Source of the DNA: Solibacillus cecembensis
GTDB lineage: Bacteria; Bacillota; Bacilli; Bacillales_A; Planococcaceae
Direction: 5' to 3'
NCBI RefSeq assembly: GCF_001439635.1
Contig: NZ_LMBZ01000014.1
Location: forward strand, 1,467-65,466
DNA: 64,000 nucleotides
A program made the position numbers and the translations under genes. Positions 59,944 through 64,000 of the stretch are shown here, piece by piece (position 1 is the stretch's first letter; each line of letters begins with the position of its first letter). The notes under the pieces are model-generated. The model was given only the letters and a program-made list of their open reading frames with translations. It searched no databases and had not been told where the DNA came from.

Positions 59944-60693
59944 GTGACAATTTTACACGTACAAAATGTAACAGGTGGCTATACGCGAAAGCCTGTAATT
60001 CAAGATTTATCTTTTGAAATGAATAAAGGGGAATTGGTTGGATTAATCGGGTTAAACGGAGCGGGGAAAAGTACGACGATTAAACATATTATCGGAACAT
60101 TATTGCCGCGAGCAGGCGAAATTCGCTTAAACGGTGTGACGCTTAAGGAAAATATGGATCAGTACCGCACAAGTTTTACGTATATTCCTGAAACGCCCGT
60201 ATTGTATGAGGAGTTAACTTTAAAAGAACACTTGGAATTGACGGCAATGGCTTACGGTTTAGATGAAAAGACGTTAGCAGAACGTTCTGAGGTGCTGCTG
60301 AAAGAGTTTCGCATGGAAAAACGTTTAAATTGGTTCCCATCGCATTTTTCAAAAGGAATGCGTCAAAAAGTGATGATTATGTGTGCGTTTTTAGTCAATC
60401 CGAGCCTATATATTATTGACGAACCATTTGTCGGACTTGATCCGCTTGGTATTCAATCATTGTTGGATCAAATGGATGCAAAAAAACGTGCAGGGGCTGC
60501 TATTTTAATGTCGACGCATATTTTATCGACAGCCGAAAAGCATTGTGACCGCATTATTTTACTTCATGAGGGGCGTGTTCGTGCACAAGGAACGATGGAC
60601 GATTTACGTAAAGCATTCCAAATGCCTGCTGCTACTCTCGATGACTTATATATTGCGATGACGAAGGAGCAAGATAATGAACAGCATGCATAG
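59944..60693 (+). CDS. ecsA: ABC transporter ATP-binding protein EcsA
   Basis: A 249-residue ATPase: Walker A GLNGAGKST, signature SKGMRQKVM, Walker B LYIIDEPFVGLDP, and the switch His in STHILS. EcsA with EcsB affects protein secretion, competence and RasP-type intramembrane proteolysis in Bacillus; the transported molecule is unknown. The GTG at 59944 is better spaced from GAGGAG than that at 59935. ecsB overlaps its end. Confidence 0.94.
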   Translation: MTILHVQNVTGGYTRKPVIQDLSFEMNKGELVGLIGLNGAGKSTTIKHIIGTLLPRAGEIRLNGVTLKENMDQYRTSFTYIPETPVLYEELTLKEHLELTAMAYGLDEKTLAERSEVLLKEFRMEKRLNWFPSHFSKGMRQKVMIMCAFLVNPSLYIIDEPFVGLDPLGIQSLLDQMDAKKRAGAAILMSTHILSTAEKHCDRIILLHEGRVRAQGTMDDLRKAFQMPAATLDDLYIAMTKEQDNEQHA

Positions 60694-61855
60694 TGTTTGG
60701 GCGAAGCGGTTTGAACATTATATAGGCGAAATCATGAAGTATATGCGTTTCGTATTTACGGGGCATATTGCGATTGTTTTTGTCTTTATTATTGGCGCGG
60801 GAGGCTATCAATATAGCGAATGGCTAAAAGTAGTGCAAAATAATTTCCCTGCGGAGTGGTTAGTAGCAATACTTGTCGGTTGTTTACTTACGCTTAGCCG
60901 CCCGACAACATTATTAAAAGAACCAGACCAAGTGTATTTATTACCACTTGAATCACAAATGCCGCAGTATTTTAAAAAGGCAAAAAATTGGACGTTTTGG
61001 TCACAATTATTAGTGCCAGCCGTTGTGTATATCGTAATGATTCCATTATTAAAAGAAGTTACGGAACTTACTACGAAGCAAATTTGGCTAGGTGTATTAT
61101 TTGTTGCCATATTGAAGTTTATAAATGTGCGAAGTGAATTTGCATTTCGTTATGTGAACCGTGGACAGGCTATTTTGATGGACCGATTTGTTCGTGCTAT
61201 TGTTTCTATTTTAGCAATTCAAACGGTATTAACAGATGGTGTTTTTGCCATTGTATTTTTAATAATGCTTGTATATTATGTCGTGACATTGCACAAAAAG
61301 ATGAAAAATCAACCTGTACCTTATGAACATTTTATTAATCTAGAGCAAAATAGGATGCTGAGTTTTTATCGTTTTGCGAATTACTTTACGGAAGTACCGC
61401 ACTTAAAAGGTTCTATTAAACGCAGAGCATGGCTAGATATCGCCTATAAATGGATTCCGTATAAAAAGGAAAACACGCAGGCATATCTTGTGTTCCGTAC
61501 ATTTATTCGAACGGATGACCATTTTTATTTATGGCTTCGTTTGACTGCTATTTCAGCGGTTATTGCGATGTTTGTTAATATTCCATTTGTCACGTGGATT
61601 GTCGCTGGGGCGTTAGCATTTGCGACGACTTTGCAATTGAAGTATGCACTGTTATCAGCAGGGGAATTCCGTATGGATATGTTGTATCCAATCCCGAGGG
61701 AAACGCGAAAGCAAGCGGTTACGAAATTAGTACGATTACTTGCGATGAAACAGGCCATCATCGTGACGATTTGTGCAATCATGCAGCCGCAATTTTTTAT
61801 TATCCCATTAGTTATTATACTAGTAAGCGAACTGACAATCAGATTATCAAAATAA
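60677..61855 (+). CDS. ecsB: ABC transporter permease EcsB
   Basis: A 392-residue membrane protein with about eight or nine hydrophobic segments. The start HSVWAKRFEHYIGEIMKYMR and the LSRPTTLLKEPDQVYLLPLE region are typical of EcsB. It overlaps ecsA by 17 bases, with AAGGAG inside ecsA. No ecsC follows; a terminator and a flagellin gene do. Confidence 0.93.
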   Translation: MNSMHSVWAKRFEHYIGEIMKYMRFVFTGHIAIVFVFIIGAGGYQYSEWLKVVQNNFPAEWLVAILVGCLLTLSRPTTLLKEPDQVYLLPLESQMPQYFKKAKNWTFWSQLLVPAVVYIVMIPLLKEVTELTTKQIWLGVLFVAILKFINVRSEFAFRYVNRGQAILMDRFVRAIVSILAIQTVLTDGVFAIVFLIMLVYYVVTLHKKMKNQPVPYEHFINLEQNRMLSFYRFANYFTEVPHLKGSIKRRAWLDIAYKWIPYKKENTQAYLVFRTFIRTDDHFYLWLRLTAISAVIAMFVNIPFVTWIVAGALAFATTLQLKYALLSAGEFRMDMLYPIPRETRKQAVTKLVRLLAMKQAIIVTICAIMQPQFFIIPLVIILVSELTIRLSK

Positions 61856-61856
61856 A

Positions 61857-61894
61857 AGAAGGGCTGTTAGCAAAAATCGCTAATAGCCCTTCTT
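61857..61894. terminator. bidirectional terminator ecsB / flagellin
   Basis: AAGAAGGGCTGTTAGC pairs with GCTAATAGCCCTTCTT between convergent genes. Confidence 0.88.
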
Positions 61895-62725
61895 TCTAAT
61901 GCCTGTATCGAGTAATTGTAAAATAGAGTGGGCTTGCTGCATATGCAAACGCATTACATATTGACTTGCTTGCATTAAAATACTCGCCTTTGTAAAATTC
62001 ATCATTTCTTTTGCAATGTCGGCGTCTCGAATACGCGACTCGGCATCTGTTAAATTTTCAGCTGTATTCATCGTAACGTTATAAGTATGCTCTAAACGAT
62101 TTTGGTAAGCGCCAAGACGAGCTCGTTCCGTCGACGTTTGTTTGAGTGCTTTATCGAGTCCAGAAAGTGATTTTTCAGCATCTTCGCGTGTAGCAATCGA
62201 TAAATCGTCCAAGCCGAGCGAATTGCTGCTAACTTCTCCAATATAGATATCGATGTTTTGCCCGCTATTTGCGCCAACCTGAAGCTTTAGAGGCTTGTCT
62301 TTGTAGTCTCCGTTTAACAGTGTCCGCGTGTTGAATTCCGTGTCTTTAGAAATTCGTGTAATCTCTTTTTTTAACTCTTGAAACTCAATATCAATCAGTT
62401 TACGATCGTCATCTGTCATCGTATCTGATGAAGCTTGCACCGATAATTCCCGCATCCGCTGAATGATTGAATGTGTTTCATTCAATGCTCCTTCAGCTGT
62501 CTGAATCATAGAAATCCCATCTTGAATGTTTTTCCCCGCCATATTGAGTCCTCGAATTTGTGCCCGCATTTTTTCGGAGATGGCTAAGCCTGCCGGGTCA
62601 TCCGCCGCACTATTTATTCGGTAACCAGTTGAAATTCTCAACAGGGCTTTGTTCATCGCATTGTAATTTCGATTATAGCTGTTATAAATAGTTAAACCAA
62701 TCGCCGCCCAACTACCCATTCGCAT
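61880..62725 (-). CDS. divergent flagellin
   Basis: The 281-residue protein has the full D0-D1 flagellin ends: RISTGYRINSAADDPAGLAI and SEKMRAQIRGL near the amino end, and ADIAKEMMNFTKASILMQAS with a C-terminal ILQLLDTGIRKKGY. The first 20 residues (MRMGSWAAIGLTIYNSYNRN) and the very end differ from the normal MRINxNIAALN and QANQxPQxVLxLL patterns, and the variable D2/D3 region is absent. The ATG at 62725 follows GTGAGGTG. No other flagellar gene is nearby. It may be a minor filament subunit or a specialised flagellin. Confidence 0.88.
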   Translation of the reverse strand: MRMGSWAAIGLTIYNSYNRNYNAMNKALLRISTGYRINSAADDPAGLAISEKMRAQIRGLNMAGKNIQDGISMIQTAEGALNETHSIIQRMRELSVQASSDTMTDDDRKLIDIEFQELKKEITRISKDTEFNTRTLLNGDYKDKPLKLQVGANSGQNIDIYIGEVSSNSLGLDDLSIATREDAEKSLSGLDKALKQTSTERARLGAYQNRLEHTYNVTMNTAENLTDAESRIRDADIAKEMMNFTKASILMQASQYVMRLHMQQAHSILQLLDTGIRKKGY

Positions 62726-62759
62726 ATTAATTATCACCTCACAAAGAAACTTTTAATAT

Positions 62760-62786
62760 ATATCGACGAGTAATAAATTTTTTTGA
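62760..62786 (-). promoter_or_regulatory. sigma-D-like promoter of flagellin gene
   Basis: On the minus strand TCAA, 15 bases and GTCGATAT compare with the sigma-D consensus TAAA-N15-GCCGATAT (one mismatch in each box). It lies 35 bases before the flagellin ATG, the expected distance. Confidence 0.65.
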
Positions 62787-62871
62787 GCAATTATGGAAAT
62801 AAAATAGAAATCATTTTCCATAAATTAGCACGTGATTGTATGAGAATGCTTACTTCGCAGGAAAATAAGAA

Positions 62872-62899
62872 AACGCCGCCTCCTATATAGAAGCGGCGC
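62872..62899 (-). terminator. terminator of chromate-transporter pair
   Basis: CGCCGC and GCGGCG pair around a CTTC-like inner stem; on the minus strand GTTTTCTTATTTT follows. Confidence 0.7.
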
Positions 62900-62908
62900 A
62901 AATCAAAC

Positions 62909-63436
62909 TTAAAGGAACAGCCCACCAATAATAAGCCCAGTTAAGATAACAAAAGCAGGGTGAACTTTATATTTCTCCAATGCAAAATAGCCACCAACTA
63001 CTAATAACACCGTTGGAATGATGTTGTTTAGGTCATATGACGTTTTTAAAAAATCAAAAGTAAGTGTTAGTAATAGGACAGCAATTGCTGGTAAAACATA
63101 GCTCGATAATCGTTTCACACGAGTAGAATGTCGATATTTAAATAGTAGATTTAATAGAACAATCATCAAAATTAGTGAAGGAGCAATCGTCGCAAAGAGC
63201 GCAACAGCACTACCTGTAACACCTGCAACAGAATAACCAATATAGCCTGCTAGTTTAGTTGCAATGGGACCAGGTAAAGAATTCGCAAGTGCTATTAATT
63301 CACTAAATTCTGTATTAGTCATCCAGCCATACTTATCAACAACTTCAATTTCAATTAATGGGATAGCAGAAGGACCGCCACCATATCCAAGTATATTCGG
63401 AAAGAAAAATGCCAAAAATAAGTGGAAATACGTCAT
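62909..63436 (-). CDS. chromate transporter, half-size subunit (second)
   Basis: A 175-residue membrane protein with five or six hydrophobic segments and the CHR motifs LGYGGGPSAIPLIE and ANSLPGPIATKLAGYIGY. It overlaps the upstream half-size gene by four bases (ATG inside), so they form a heteromeric pair like B. subtilis YwrA/YwrB. Chromate efflux is the family role; other anions are possible. Confidence 0.9.
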   Translation of the reverse strand: MTYFHLFLAFFFPNILGYGGGPSAIPLIEIEVVDKYGWMTNTEFSELIALANSLPGPIATKLAGYIGYSVAGVTGSAVALFATIAPSLILMIVLLNLLFKYRHSTRVKRLSSYVLPAIAVLLLTLTFDFLKTSYDLNNIIPTVLLVVGGYFALEKYKVHPAFVILTGLIIGGLFL

Positions 63437-63984
63437 GAGGCATCAGCTCCTTTAACAGGTAATGCGAGTGCTAAAATAAGCAACACTGCAATGACAATCC
63501 CTGGGTGAATATTGAGTAGCGCGATTGCAATAAAACTCAAAATAAAAATTAATGTTGCAATCTTCAAGCCTAGTGAAGTTTTTGCTTTTTTCATAAAGTC
63601 CCAAGTAAGGGCACCCATCATGACTGCTACAATGGGAATAACACCATTCGTCATGCCGATTACAAATTTAGATTCGCTAAATTGTTTAAGTGAGCTTAGT
63701 AAAATAATCATAAGAACAACAGTAGGTAATACAGTTGCAAGTAACGCAGTAACAAGTCCGAGCCAGCCACCGACACGATAGCCAATATAGCCAGCCATTT
63801 TAGTAGCAACAGGTCCAGGTAGCGTGTTACCAATTGAAATGACATCTGAAAACTCTTCATCTGTCATCCATTTGTAATTCGTTACGACTTCTTTATGTAC
63901 GAGTGGAATCGTCGTTGGACCACCACCAAAGCCTAAAATGCCAGATCTGAAAAAAGCAATAAAGATTTGAAGTTGCATATTCAA
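63433..63984 (-). CDS. chromate transporter, half-size subunit (first)
   Basis: The 183-residue paralogue of the following gene has LGFGGGPTTIPLVHKEV and GNTLPGPVATKMAGYIGYRV. GGGGAGGG fits the TTG at 63984 better than the ATG six bases later. The two halves should insert with opposite orientation to make one antiparallel transporter. Confidence 0.9.
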   Translation of the reverse strand: MNMQLQIFIAFFRSGILGFGGGPTTIPLVHKEVVTNYKWMTDEEFSDVISIGNTLPGPVATKMAGYIGYRVGGWLGLVTALLATVLPTVVLMIILLSSLKQFSESKFVIGMTNGVIPIVAVMMGALTWDFMKKAKTSLGLKIATLIFILSFIAIALLNIHPGIVIAVLLILALALPVKGADAS

Positions 63985-64000
63985 TGAACAACCCTCCCCA

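Overview
The window looks like the chromosome of a low-GC, spore-forming, flagellated Firmicute. Spo0M, a YjcZ-type peptide, ScoC/Hpr, PrsA, a Ser T-box ahead of serA and B. subtilis-like gene neighbourhoods (yheE-yheB-yheA; hit-ecsA-ecsB; trpP-yhaH-scoC; prsA; yhaM) point to Bacillales. The protein flavour and abundant GTG/TTG starts suggest the Planococcaceae/Lysinibacillus-Solibacillus side. The genus is an inference; no 16S gene is present.

Region 1 (1-14000) is a tRNA cluster (Gly-GCC, Cys-GCA, Leu-CAA) invaded by an island of about 13.6 kb. A tyrosine integrase lies just inside tRNA-Leu, and the tRNA 3' end is repeated at 13911, so 286 and 13925 are taken as attL and attR. Repeated TTTTACACAA motifs at both ends look like integrase arm sites. 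Inside are a DUF771 gene, a long palindrome with three TGCGGTAATRTGYTT repeats, a (TGPGGGLS)n repeat protein, a protein with an R-x5-H (HEPN-like) motif, a three-helix membrane protein overlapping a 63-residue gene, a large-serine-recombinase pair (one with an in-frame stop) led by three mini-ORFs, a divergent 453-residue protein with a possible RAMA-like tail, a TIR coiled-coil protein and an IS3-family remnant. The island is visibly more AT-rich than the rest. It is the most likely place for an undescribed, possibly anti-phage, system.

Region 2 (14000-33000) is core: rlmN behind a possible structured leader, a Fur-box-controlled heme-uptake operon (IsdE-like lipoprotein, permease, ATPase, HugZ-like protein), nagB, ldcA, queG-trmL, spo0M, a CatE-like dioxygenase, an acyl-CoA ligase, a PbuG-like purine permease with a PurR-type operator, an aldo-keto reductase, a RluA-type synthase and a thioredoxin/BdbC pair.

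Region 3 (33000-48500) holds an AirS/AirR (YhcY/YhcZ)-type redox two-component system, a CDF exporter, a CorC-type protein, yheE, yheB-yheA, hemZ, a ComEC-like secreted hydrolase with DUF3006, a HAD hydrolase, a polysaccharide deacetylase and serA under a T-box.

Region 4 (48500-64000) holds a flavin dehydrogenase and an enoyl-CoA hydratase, yhaM, serC, a formate/nitrite channel, yjdM, prsA, scoC, yhaH, trpP with a possible TRAP-type leader, hit, ecsAB, an isolated divergent flagellin with a sigma-D-like promoter, and two half-size chromate transporters.

Two copies of a composite palindromic repeat (21362 and 57389) each end on the stop codon of a minus-strand gene. The insert in the first copy recurs inside the serA leader (47842) with compensatory base changes. 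CGAA-N26/27-TTCG PurR-like operators occur at pbuG, serA and serC/FNT, which would link purine, serine and formate supply.
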